A stretch of DNA of 64,000 bases from Nocardia grenadensis NBRC 108939 (GTDB lineage: Bacteria; Actinomycetota; Actinomycetes; Mycobacteriales; Mycobacteriaceae): the NCBI RefSeq assembly GCF_001613445.1, contig NZ_BDCJ01000001.1, positions 1 to 64,000 on the forward strand, given 5' to 3'. The notes under the pieces are model-generated. The model made no database searches. It was not told the origin of the DNA and worked only from the letters and a program-made list of their open reading frames with translations. Below, piece by piece: positions 1 to 7,646 of this stretch. The position numbers and the translations under genes are program-made. The first letter of the stretch is position 1. The number at the start of each line of letters is the position of its first letter.

Positions 1-201
1 CGTGGTAACGATCCGGCTCAAGGCTTCCAAGTCCGCGCCGCGCTGCTGGTCATACAACGCGGCCAGAACGTCGTAGCCACCCCCAGCAGGTGCCTGACCA
101 GTCCATTCGTGATACCGCAGGAGAAAGGCCTCGAAGTAGCGCAGCCCTTCAGCGCCAGCATCCAGGATCGTGTCGACCCTGTCGGCATCGGAAGGTCTCA
201 C
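1..201 (-). CDS. Hypothetical protein, N-terminal part (runs off the window edge)
   Basis: The first 67 codons of a minus-strand gene are present and its 3' part lies beyond base 1. It opens with GTG at 201-199, whose GTGA overlaps the stop of the upstream ESX-like gene, so the two are probably translationally coupled. The peptide begins VRPSDADRVDTILDAG and continues with aromatic and helical segments (LRYFEAFLLRYHEW). I do not recognise the family. The coupling suggests it works with the small ESX-like protein, perhaps as a co-secreted partner or chaperone, but this is inference. Confidence 0.55.
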   Translation of the reverse strand, partial: MRPSDADRVDTILDAGAEGLRYFEAFLLRYHEWTGQAPAGGGYDVLAALYDQQRGADLEALSRIVTT

Positions 202-509
202 TCGAACGCTCCTGCGACAGCACCGAGGTTGGTCGCGGTCGACTGATCGACTCCGACGCAGCTGTCTGCGTCGGCCTGAAGTGCTGAGCCGCAGTCGTGT
301 ATACAGTTGGCCCAGGAGAAGAGAAAGCGACCAAGATCGTGAAGGCCATTGCCCAGTCGCTCGCCCATAGCCTGATATTCCCGACCTGTGTCGCTGGTCT
401 CGAATCCCCGCGAACTGTCGGAGACACGCAGTGCTGCGTCGTTAACCGTCCCCGCCGACTGTTGTAAGGAATCGGCGATCCCCCGGATCGCTGCTATATC
501 CATCAGCAC
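198..509 (-). CDS. Small ESX/type VII-like helical protein (EspC/WXG100-like)
   Basis: A protein of about 103 residues with the size and helix-rich make-up of WXG100/EspC-type substrates of type VII secretion. It starts VLMDIAAIRGIADSLQQSAG and has no signal peptide. There is no clear WxG turn, but SWANCIHDCG sits near the middle hinge, and three cysteines occur in the C-terminal half. The GTG at 509 is chosen because a GGGGAGGA Shine-Dalgarno lies about 10 nt upstream; the ATG at 503 is the alternative. It overlaps the next gene by GTGA. Family assignment is by general resemblance only. Confidence 0.6.
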   Translation of the reverse strand: MLMDIAAIRGIADSLQQSAGTVNDAALRVSDSSRGFETSDTGREYQAMGERLGNGLHDLGRFLFSWANCIHDCGSALQADADSCVGVDQSTATNLGAVAGAFE

Positions 510-829
510 CTGAGTCAGTCCTCCCCTGTACGGTGGTGGCCCTGCACCACCTGCCCGCCCAAGCGTGAGCCGTTTACCAAAATCTGTTCTGTTACAGGCT
601 TCGACGCGGCGCGCCATCGCTCGGTTCCATCGTTTTGAGATTCTCCGGTAAGTGACCAGCGCAAGCGCCTGGATGCCGACGATGTCCGAAGGCGGCACCC
701 GAAATCGGTGATCCGGGGCCGCCTTCGTTCGTGTCTCACATCTTGCGAGCTCGACGTCCGAGCTCACAGTTCGTCAGTACGACAGAAAGGACACCGTTCC
801 GCCGCGCTCCCGAATCGCGCGCCCGCCCT
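510..829. other. Intergenic, no gene recognised
   Basis: About 320 bases between the HEAT-repeat gene and the ESX-like gene. Open frames here are short and have no recognisable composition or domain. It presumably holds the promoter of the ESX-like pair, although I see no convincing -35/-10 pair. Confidence 0.4.
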
Positions 830-1498
830 TCAGCCGGCGGAGCCGGCACGCTCGCGCAGATTGTCCACGGCAGTCCGCGCAGCCTGGCGGACATCCTCGT
901 GAGAGTCTTCCAACAGCGGCTCGATCAAGGCGATCGCCTCTGTCGAGTCAAGGTCGTCGAGCGCGTCGACCGCGGTCTCACGCACGACGTAGTCGCTGTC
1001 GCGAAGACCCTGCACCAGCGCCGCATACGCCGACTCCGGCTCCGCCCGAGCGAGATAGTCCAGCACGCTGGCCCGCACAAACGGCGACGGGTGGTTACCC
1101 ATTCCACGGATGCGTTCCCCCAGTTCTGTGACACCGAGTGAACCGAGAAGCCTGATCGCATCCCCTGCTATCACCGGTTCGGAATCACCTGCCAGCAACT
1201 TGAGCTTCTCGACGAACGCCGGCGCACTGCCCTGGTGCATCGCCAAGACTGTGAGCGCTGCACGCAGCTGCGGAATCCGTCGGCCGTCCAGCTCCTGGGT
1301 GAGCACCTCGATACCCGGTTCGCCCTGCTCGTACAGCTCTCGGGCGACGGCCTCGTAGTAGTCATCGTACTCGTCACCGGCCGACCACCTGGCCACGAGC
1401 TCGGTCATCGACAGACCCGCGAGGCGTTCGCGCATCTCTTCGGCCGTCAGCTCCTCCGACCATGGACTGTCGCCCGTCGACCCTTCCTCTGTGGTCAC
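830..1498 (-). CDS. HEAT-repeat protein
   Basis: About 222 residues. The C-terminal two thirds is a run of helical HEAT/PBS-lyase-type repeats, seen in phrases such as PFVRASVLDYLA, DYVVRETAVDAL and EDVRQAARTAV at roughly 30-residue spacing. Such repeats form a curved scaffold for protein contacts; the partner is unknown and no enzymatic residues are evident. The GTG at 1498 gives a GTGA overlap with the stop of the secreted-protein gene upstream and has an AGGAAGGA motif 12 nt away; the ATG at 1510 is the alternative. The two genes form a small operon. Confidence 0.8.
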   Translation of the reverse strand: MTTEEGSTGDSPWSEELTAEEMRERLAGLSMTELVARWSAGDEYDDYYEAVARELYEQGEPGIEVLTQELDGRRIPQLRAALTVLAMHQGSAPAFVEKLKLLAGDSEPVIAGDAIRLLGSLGVTELGERIRGMGNHPSPFVRASVLDYLARAEPESAYAALVQGLRDSDYVVRETAVDALDDLDSTEAIALIEPLLEDSHEDVRQAARTAVDNLRERAGSAG

Positions 1499-1857
1499 TT
1501 GATCCCACATTCCTTCCTGATGTCATTGAGAGTCTTGCCCTTGAACTCGCCCGGAAACTCCGACTGGATCTTTCCCGGGAGGTCGTTCGAGGTGATGGTG
1601 CCGTTGTTGATCTTTGCCTGCAGCTCGCTCTTCCGCTTCGCTGACAGCTTGATCTTGTACTTTTCGGCCAATCGCACAACCTGGGTGAGCAGCTTCACAG
1701 CCTTGTCACACGTCGCCTTCGACGGAGCAGCAAGCACCTGTGTATCGACCGCGGTGTAGCCCGGCGCAGCCGCGGCAACGGCACCCGATCCCACCGATAC
1801 CCCCATCAGCGCCATTCCGACCACAACAGCCGCGCTGACCAGTCTCTTACCGTACAT
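1495..1857 (-). CDS. Small secreted protein of unknown function
   Basis: A protein of 120 residues with a clear Sec signal peptide: MYGKR, a hydrophobic core about residues 7-30, and an AAAA-P cleavage region near residue 32. The mature part is about 88 residues, lysine-rich, with two cysteines (ATCDKA and KECGIK near the C-terminus) that could form one disulfide. A GGGGAGA Shine-Dalgarno lies 4-5 nt before ATG. It overlaps the downstream HEAT-repeat gene. No family was recognised. Confidence 0.8.
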   Translation of the reverse strand: MYGKRLVSAAVVVGMALMGVSVGSGAVAAAAPGYTAVDTQVLAAPSKATCDKAVKLLTQVVRLAEKYKIKLSAKRKSELQAKINNGTITSNDLPGKIQSEFPGEFKGKTLNDIRKECGIK

Positions 1858-2211
1858 TCCGTCTCCCCTTCTACAGCTCCGAGCGAGGCATCGAAACTCG
1901 ATGCAGCCCTACGGGCCGTACCCCTGCGGGTTCAGCCGGGCTCGAAAGGATCGGAGCTCCTCCCTTCACCAATATTCGATGCGCAAGCCACGAATCCGGT
2001 TCCCCCCGACTGAGATTCCCTATATATGACTCCCATTACACAGGCGTGGCAGAGGCGTCGAGTGACGTTTCGACACGGCGAGCCAATCGACGACAAAAGT
2101 CACGCTTAGCGAGTTACCGCAGATAGCCGCGCACTATGTGCGGCAACTCGGCCACCGAGCTGGCGCAACCGCCCCCGGTGTCGCGGTCGACTAACGAAAC
2201 TATGCGCGATA
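1858..2211. other. Intergenic, divergent promoter region
   Basis: About 350 bases between the minus-strand secreted protein and the plus-strand wHTH gene. It is AT-richer than its surroundings, with a tatatatgac stretch near 2023-2032 that could supply a -10 element on either strand. I see no gene in it. Confidence 0.35.
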
Positions 2212-2499
2212 GTGCCCCGGTTCGGCACAGCTCTCGGCCCTTGGAAGGCCAATTGGGTGCTGCCGGGACTCTTCGCGCCGATGCTCCTCGACCCCCGATA
2301 TCGCGCCGATCAGGCCAGTGTCCGACGCAGCGTCCGCAGCCTGCAGCAGCGCGGCCTCGTAGATTGTCAGATGATGGACGTACCGGTTCCCCAGAGAGAC
2401 TCCCAGTACGCGAAGACGCATGACATCGTGCGCAATGTCCTGGTAGCCCGCCTCACTCCCGCCGGCAGGGCATACCTGAGGAACCTGCACAGCCGCTGA
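2212..2499 (+). CDS. Small winged-helix DNA-binding protein, possibly truncated
   Basis: About 95 residues from a GTG start. The segment ASVRRSVRSLQQRGLV followed by ARLTPAGRAYLRNL matches the recognition helix and wing of MarR/PadR-like winged-helix regulators. The N-terminal dimerisation helices normal for MarR are missing. The frame stays open upstream without a clear start, so the gene may be a remnant or a minimal regulator. Its neighbours are an unrelated secreted protein and a pseudogene cluster, which say nothing about a target. Confidence 0.5.
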   Translation: MPRFGTALGPWKANWVLPGLFAPMLLDPRYRADQASVRRSVRSLQQRGLVDCQMMDVPVPQRDSQYAKTHDIVRNVLVARLTPAGRAYLRNLHSR

Positions 2500-2743
2500 A
2501 CCCGGCGCTGGGCCGGATGGCTCGATCACCCCGCCCCCCATTCCAGCTGCCTAACAGAGCGACTCGACCTCCGATCGGGTGTAGATGGCGCCGATGCCGT
2601 GGGCGTGCAGATCGATGTGGATCCCGGCTCGACGCGCGGCTTCGAGAATTTCGAGGCGCCCGAGCAGCGCGTTTTCCCGTCACCGCCGGCATCTAGGTGC
2701 CCCCCTTTTACAAGTCCCCAGGCTGCCGCGCGGGCGAGCTCGG

Positions 2744-3397
2744 TCAGTTCTTCCACAGCGCGGGTACTGGGCTGGATGAGGACTTTAGCGCCGGGGGCGC
2801 GGTGACCACCGCGGAATCACCATCGCCGATGGCCAGGGTGAATTCGCCGACGGTGGCACGACGTTGTTCCGGCTCGGCGGTCGCGGTTTCCGCGAGTACG
2901 ACACGAGTGTCGAGATACTGGACGGGCCTCGCCATACCTCGAACCCAGGGCTTACCCGGGTTGGGTGTGCCGATGAGAGAGGCCCAACGCTGCGACGGCC
3001 GACCCTCGAAGAGCTGTGTCCCGGCGAGGTGCCCGCAGCGTTTGGGCGCGACCTGGTCCTCGAACTGCACCGCTGCGGCTCCGGCCGCTTCGAATCTGGC
3101 CCTCGTCTCCTCGACCTGCAGGATTCCGCCGTAGCCGGTGTCGGCGTCCACGATCAGCGGCAGATCACTGACCGCGGTCATCCGACGCACCTGCTCGGCC
3201 ATCTCCGCAAGACCCAGATAGCCGAGGTCCGGCCGGCCCAGCGCGGTAGCCGATAGGGCCGCGCCCGACACATAGGCCGCGCGGAAACCCGCTGCCGCCG
3301 CAGCGCGAATCGTCAGACCGTCGTAGACGCCGGGTGCGGTGACCGTTCCGTAGCACAGCATTTCCGACAGCCGCCGCCCGGCGGAGCGGACCGTATC
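2744..3397 (-). pseudogene. Truncated isocitrate lyase/PEP mutase family gene
   Basis: Positions 3397 to about 3020 encode a good N-terminal half of a PEP mutase/methylisocitrate lyase barrel: TAPGVYDGL, AAYVSGAALSATALG, the metal-binding DADTGYGG and the catalytic loop KRCGH. After KRCGHLAG the reading frame continues to 2744 with sequence that does not match the family, so the second half of the barrel is gone. It is fused in frame, upstream, to the tail of an FAD monooxygenase remnant. It is a relative of the intact prpB in this window, but it is decayed and cannot make a working enzyme. Confidence 0.7.
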
Positions 3398-3399
3398 GG

Positions 3400-3729
3400 G
3401 AACCGCACGCAGTTCCCGGCCGAGTCGCCCGCGAGTGATACGCAGGGATGTGAACATCGCGGCCCGCCGCTGGTGCTCCCGCTTGTCGAACAGGTCGCGG
3501 TCCAGTGCGGACTGCGATTCGGCCCGTGCCTCGCGGGCCGCCGAATCCGATTGCCGCATACCGTCGTAGTTGCGCTGCACGACCGCCTGCACATGGTTGA
3601 CGCGGCATCACGGCGGAGTTCGCTGTACAACCGGCCTACATGGGTGTCCTCGGTACCGGTGAGGGCGGCATCGATGCACCGGGCGGCGGCCCACACGTTG
3701 TGGATACCGCTGTTCATCTCCATTCCGCC
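3400..3729 (-). pseudogene. FAD-dependent monooxygenase, C-terminal remnant with a frameshift
   Basis: The peptide LGGMEMNSGIHNVWAAAR followed by LYSELRRDAA is the FAD-ribityl-binding motif and following helix of the PHBH-type aromatic hydroxylase family. An in-frame stop lies immediately before it, so the N-terminal two thirds is absent. Near 3600 one base appears to be missing: adding one G turns AASTMCRR into AAVNHVQAVVQRN, which continues smoothly in the next frame. The tail then runs into the PEP-mutase-like remnant. It is non-functional. Confidence 0.6.
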
Positions 3730-3820
3730 GAGCTGATCTCACAGCCATCGCCGTCCGTCGGTCGTGTCCCGTGGCCGTGTCGAGCCCGTCCGCCTCCGGT
3801 CGAGGCGCCCGGGCTCGGCG

Positions 3821-4138
3821 TCAACTTGCTGCCGCCAGCACCTGCCATACCTTCCTGGAACGCGAGCGGGCCTGTGGGGCCGCACAGTTGATTCGTCGGC
3901 GCGCCTCGTGGGCGCTGATTCGCAGCAGATCGGTCAATAACTCCACGGTGTCCCTATAGCCGGTGTCCGCGGCGAGGCCACGACGTTCGGCCTCGGCGAC
4001 GGCCGCGCGCATGGCGGCATCCAGGTGCTTTCGGCGGCGTTCGGTTTCGACGAGTGCGCGCAGCAAGTCGACGTCGGCCAGCTCCGGCCATCCTGGTGTT
4101 CGGGCAGCCGGCGCCAGCGCGGTCGAATTCATGGTCAC
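3821..4138 (-). pseudogene. DUF222 / 13E12-repeat HNH nuclease family, N-terminal fragment
   Basis: A fragment of 105 residues. LRALVETERRRKHLDAAMRA, then LLTDLLRISAHEARRRI, is the N-terminal helical segment typical of the DUF222 (13E12 REP) family, which is abundant in mycolate-containing actinobacteria and normally 400-500 residues long with a C-terminal HNH domain. The rest of DUF222 and the HNH motif are missing, and the frame ends in unrelated sequence. It is the third broken gene in this 2.7-5.0 kb patch. Confidence 0.65.
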
Positions 4139-4219
4139 CGATGCAGCATACCTCGATTTAGAACGTATGTTCGATAACCCGGCCGGGGGGATGCCCGAGC
4201 CGACGTCGCTGTTGCAGCG

Positions 4220-5016
4220 CTAATCGCGCCAGACGGGTGGGCGCTTCGCCAGGAAGGCCGCCATCCCTTCGCGGGCGCCGGGAAGTTGAGCGGCGGCGGC
4301 CATGACTTCCAGGGCGAGAGCATAGGCATCTGCTTCAGGGCGGTCGAGTTGGCCGTAGAGAGTGCGTTTGCCGAGTGCCTTGCTGGCCCGGCTGCCCCGG
4401 GTGGCTCGGGCGAGTAACTCGCCTACGGCTGTGTCCAGATCAGCGTCCGGCACCGCTCGGTTGATCAGGCCCCACTGTTCGGCGGTGCGGGCATCGATCG
4501 GGTCGCCGGTGAGGGCCAGTTCCATCAGGCGTTTACGGCCGATGGCGCGGGCCACCGGAACCGCGGGGGTATGACAGAACCAGCCACCCTTGCCGCCGGG
4601 AAGCGCGAAACCGGCCGATTCGGCGGCGACGGCCAGATCGCATGAGGCCACCAGCTGGCAGCCGGCGGCCGTGGCCAGACCGTGTGCCCGGGCGATCACC
4701 ACCTGCGGCACCGACTCGATGGTCGACATGAGCTCGGTGCACAGGGTGAGCAGCTCCTGCACGCCGAGCAGGTCGCGACGCCGAGCAGGTCGCGCGCCGC
4801 GACGTCGGCGAAATCATGTCCCGCGGAGAATACCGGACCCTGTGCCCCGAGAACTATCCCGGTGGCGTCGGTCTCGCCGCCGGCCCGGAATGCGGCAAGC
4901 AGTTCGGCCAGATACTCGCCCGACAGAGCATTGCGCCGCCCCGGCCGGTTCATGGTGATGCGCACCGTGTCGGCATCCCGCGCGACCAGCAGATGCCGAC
5001 GCCTCAAGGCGGTCAT
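4220..5016 (-). pseudogene. Enoyl-CoA hydratase/isomerase, frameshifted by a 17-bp tandem duplication
   Basis: Both halves of a crotonase-fold protein are present in different frames. The N-terminal half starts MTALRRRHL at 5016 and contains NRPGRRNALS and GPVFSAGHDF. The C-terminal half contains AHGLATAAGCQLVASCDLAVA and ends AFLAKRPPVWRD. The frame is broken at 4761-4794, where a 17-bp unit is repeated exactly. Removing one copy restores a continuous 259-residue protein reading AARDLLGVQELLTLC. The rest of the gene is intact, so the lesion looks recent, reversible, or a sequencing or assembly artefact. Confidence 0.85.
4761..4794. repeat. Perfect 17-bp tandem duplication inside the enoyl-CoA hydratase gene
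   Basis: The unit acgccgagcaggtcgcg occurs at 4761-4777 and again immediately at 4778-4794. Seventeen is not a multiple of three, so the duplication alone explains the frameshift. Slipped-strand replication could gain or lose a copy. Confidence 0.95.
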
Positions 5017-5644
5017 ATCTCCACCGTAGATCTCTTCGAGCGACGACACGACACCTCTGGGACGGTCCAAAAGAACCACCCTCCCGGATACAGCCGCAGC
5101 AAAGGAGGGTCGGCGGCGGGCCAGGTCCGCGAGGTCGTCCCGGCACGCTACATCCCGACACCGGACGACGAGCGCGTGCCTGCGGCCGGCAGCCGCCGGG
5201 GCCGGCCCGCACCGAGCGGAGCGGATGGCGCGGGAGTACCCCACCGACAACTGGACGCATCCGGCACCGTGCCCCGACGTTCCTGGCGTACCGCATCGGT
5301 AGCGCGGTCGCTCGCCAACTGACGCCGACCCTTGATGCGGCCTGCTTGCGTCGATCATCACTTGTCCATATCGGCCTCGCCTTGGCTCGGCCGCATCGCT
5401 CCCGCGGCGGTCGGTGGCTTGATCCAGCCCGTGGCATGCGCGTGGAACGTCCGGATGGTGCTGGATGGGTAGACCGGGCAAGGTACGTTCCGGCGTCGCG
5501 TTCAGCAGTTCGGGAGCTCGGCTGGTAGTGGGATATCCGGTGCCGCAGGATGTCGGCGAGGTCTCCGACCCGGGAATCGTGGCGAGCAATCCGGTACGGT
5601 CGCGAGCAGCGGGTCGAGATCGTCGCGGCGTGGCTGGGTGACCG
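5017..5644. other. Gene-free stretch, no recognisable content
   Basis: About 630 bases with several overlapping open frames on both strands, none with a recognisable domain or good ribosome binding site. It lies next to the pseudogene patch and is probably further decayed coding DNA. Confidence 0.35.
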
Positions 5645-6097
5645 ATGGCCCGGCTCCGGCGCCCAGGGCCTTATTCTGCCCATGTGGCAGGGGAACCGGA
5701 GCACTCGGCCCGATCATGCCGGCGGCGGATGCCGCTGTTGGCCGCCGGTGCCGTGCTGGCGGCGGGTGGAGCCGCCACCCGACCGTTCGGTTGGCCGGCA
5801 ACCCTGCTGGTGCTGGTGCCGGTGGTCGTGGCGACGGTACTGGCGTTCCGCGCGGGGTCCAGGCCGATTCCGTCCACCGCCCGGCTGCGGCGCGGAGTGG
5901 CAGTCTGGTCGACGCTGCTGGTCACCGCGTCGGCGTGGGAAGTGTACGCCTTTGTGCGGCAACCTGATTGGACGCAGCCGAGCCACGTACGCCCGACATT
6001 GTCGACGCTGCTGGATCCGGCACTCGAGCAGTGGCCGCTGCGGTTGGGCGGATGGCTGGTATGGCTGGGTGTCGGCTGGTGGCTGGTGTCGAGATGA
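5645..6097 (+). CDS. Membrane protein of unknown function
   Basis: About 150 residues with three to four predicted membrane helices: PLLAAGAVLAAGGAA near residue 30, ATLLVLVPVVVATVLAF near 50-70, VWSTLLVTASAWEVYAFV near 87-105, and GGWLVWLGVGWWLV at the C-terminus. It is coupled by an ATGA overlap to the following small membrane protein. A later start at the ATG encoding MPLLAAG is possible, since the first 28 residues are arginine-rich and atypical. Function is unknown; the pair probably acts together. Confidence 0.65.
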   Translation: MARLRRPGPYSAHVAGEPEHSARSCRRRMPLLAAGAVLAAGGAATRPFGWPATLLVLVPVVVATVLAFRAGSRPIPSTARLRRGVAVWSTLLVTASAWEVYAFVRQPDWTQPSHVRPTLSTLLDPALEQWPLRLGGWLVWLGVGWWLVSR

Positions 6098-6294
6098 GCG
6101 ATCGGATGATCATCATCGTCGGCTTCGTACTGGTACTGGTGGTCACGCTCGGCATGGTCGCGGTCACGCACGTGCGCCGGGATCTGGTCGCGTCTCTGGG
6201 CGAAACAATCGCGTACCTCACGCGCACTCGGGTTGCGAGGATCGCTGGTGTGCTCGTGTGGGCATGGGTCGGCTGGCACTTTCTCGCGCGATAG
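6094..6294 (+). CDS. Small membrane protein (DUF6186-like)
   Basis: A protein of 66 residues starting MSDRMIIIVGFVLVLVVTLG, with one N-terminal membrane helix, a short cytoplasmic segment (THVRRDLVASLGETIAYLTRTR) and a second helix VLVWAWVGWHFLAR. The layout matches the small actinobacterial DUF6186 family as I remember it; function is unknown. The ATG overlaps the stop of the upstream membrane-protein gene (ATGA), so translation is coupled. Confidence 0.7.
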   Translation: MSDRMIIIVGFVLVLVVTLGMVAVTHVRRDLVASLGETIAYLTRTRVARIAGVLVWAWVGWHFLAR

Positions 6295-6510
6295 TGCCGC
6301 AAGGGATCGGACGCGACGAGCCGGACAGCCGGCTCGGGTAACTCGGCAGGAGGATACGAGGCGGTGCGGGGGAGGGCACCAAGACCAAGCGGGCCCGGCC
6401 GATACCGATCCTCGAGGAGGCGCTACCGGTGGTCCTGCGCCGTACCGACGCCGCGAGCTTCTGGCCGTGCTGGTCCGAATTGGTCCCGAACCCCGACTGG
6501 TGGAATAAGA

Positions 6511-6546
6511 GAAAAACCCTCCCATGCAGGTGGGAAGGGGTTTTTC
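6511..6546. terminator. Intrinsic terminator, downstream of tRNA-Pro
   Basis: A run of A, an imperfect GC-rich stem (accctccca / tgggaaggggt) around a short loop, then a run of T. It has U-tracts in both directions and sits just 3' of the minus-strand tRNA, so it can end the tRNA transcript and also readthrough from the left. Confidence 0.75.
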
Positions 6547-6551
6547 TATGG

Positions 6552-6625
6552 TCGGGCTGACAGGATTTGAACCTGCGACCACTTGACCCCCAGTCAAGTG
6601 CGCTACCAAACTGCGCCACAGCCCG
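6552..6625 (-). tRNA. tRNA-Pro (anticodon GGG)
   Basis: Read on the minus strand, the acceptor arms CGGGCTG and CAGCCCG pair. The anticodon stem CTTGA/TCAAG holds the loop CTGGGGG with anticodon GGG. The T arm carries GGTTCAAATCC, and the discriminator is A. CCA is not encoded. The length is 74 nt. Confidence 0.95.
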
Positions 6626-7149
6626 TTGCGCCGTGTGTTCCGGCGCTCGATGAGATTACCTCAGAGGTGTTCGAGAGAGGAAATCGGCTGGTTGAGCGGG
6701 GTGTTGTTTGATTTCGGACCGCATTCGGGCCGCGGGGTGTGCTGCCGTGTGGGCTCGACTGCTGCCCCGGCTCTCCGCGCGCTCGGATCTCCGGTGTCCG
6801 GCATCACGTACCTGATGGAATAGCTCCCTGGGGCTCTCTGTTCGACCCCCTGTCGATGTCCGGACAGCCCCGGGCCGCACCTTCTTCTGTCGCTACGAGC
6901 GACCACTCGCCGAGAGGCGCCTGTTGGACGTCGACTTCCCGACCGGACGCCGCTGGGCTCTTTGCCCGGCGGCGTTTCGCTGTCCGCCCCCCTATCTACG
7001 GCGTCCGATGGGTAGTCCGTGTGCGCCGTACGCCGGTACTGCCCACCGCCCCACTGGAGTCCCAGCTCGAGCCAGGCATATCCTGACGGATGCAGCTGGT
7101 TCATCCCGCGCTGTTTCGGTGTGCGCGGGATGTCGAAGCCTGTCGTTCG
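6626..7149. other. Intergenic between tRNA-Pro and the cobalamin riboswitch
   Basis: About 520 bases with no convincing coding sequence. It contains a strong hairpin at 6948-6977 and should hold the promoter of the riboswitch-prpR transcript and the upstream promoter of the tRNA. Confidence 0.4.
6948..6977 (+). terminator. Strong hairpin, possible terminator
   Basis: An 11-bp stem (cgccgctgggc / gcccggcggcg, one G-U pair) with a tcttt loop, followed by only three T residues. It could insulate the riboswitch transcript from upstream transcription. Confidence 0.4.
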
Positions 7150-7350
7150 GTGTCGGTGACATCGGGTGGCGGGTGAGAGGGAACCCGGTGGGAATCCGGG
7201 ACTGTCCCGCAGCGGTGAGCGGGAGCGACCGCCGTCAGACGCACTGGGCCGGAGGTTCGGGAAGCGACGGCGTGGTAGTAGCAGCCCGGGTGCGGACCCG
7301 GGTCGACCGAGTGAGGGTCGGTGCCCGCGAGTCCGAAGACCTGCCGGTTG
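7150..7350 (+). promoter_or_regulatory. Cobalamin (vitamin B12) riboswitch
   Basis: The conserved landmarks of the cobalamin aptamer are present in order: agggaacccggtgggaatcc (7178-7197), the core actgtcccgcagcggt (7201-7216), cactgg (7242-7247) followed by gggaagcgacggcg (7259-7272), and the B12 box gagtccgaagacctgcc (7329-7345). It points along the plus strand. The next plus-strand gene is the PrpR-type regulator about 300 nt downstream, followed by prpDBC. By analogy with metE riboswitches, adenosylcobalamin binding should repress the downstream gene. The expression platform is not obvious; ccgggcacg in the leader can pair with cgtgcccgg further on. Confidence 0.92.
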
Positions 7351-7646
7351 TGCCGGGCACGCCGTGTCCGGTTGGCTGTCGCCTCGCGGATCGGGCGTTT
7401 CGCCGCCGTTCCACGCCCCGGACCGTGCCCGGGGGCGTCGGGTCGCGCGTTCGTGGGTGGTGGTCGTTGGTGCTACCGATGGAGCGTGCGCTGTGCAGGC
7501 CTCTTCGAAGCTGTTCGGCGGGAACATGAATGCGCCGCCGGGGTTCCCGTGCGGTCCGGTGCCTGGGGCCCGGGCTCGCTGTCGTTCGAGTCCGGATCGC
7601 TGTATCGGGTGGGTCGTGAGTGGTCATGCGAGGAAAGGTGCCGGCG

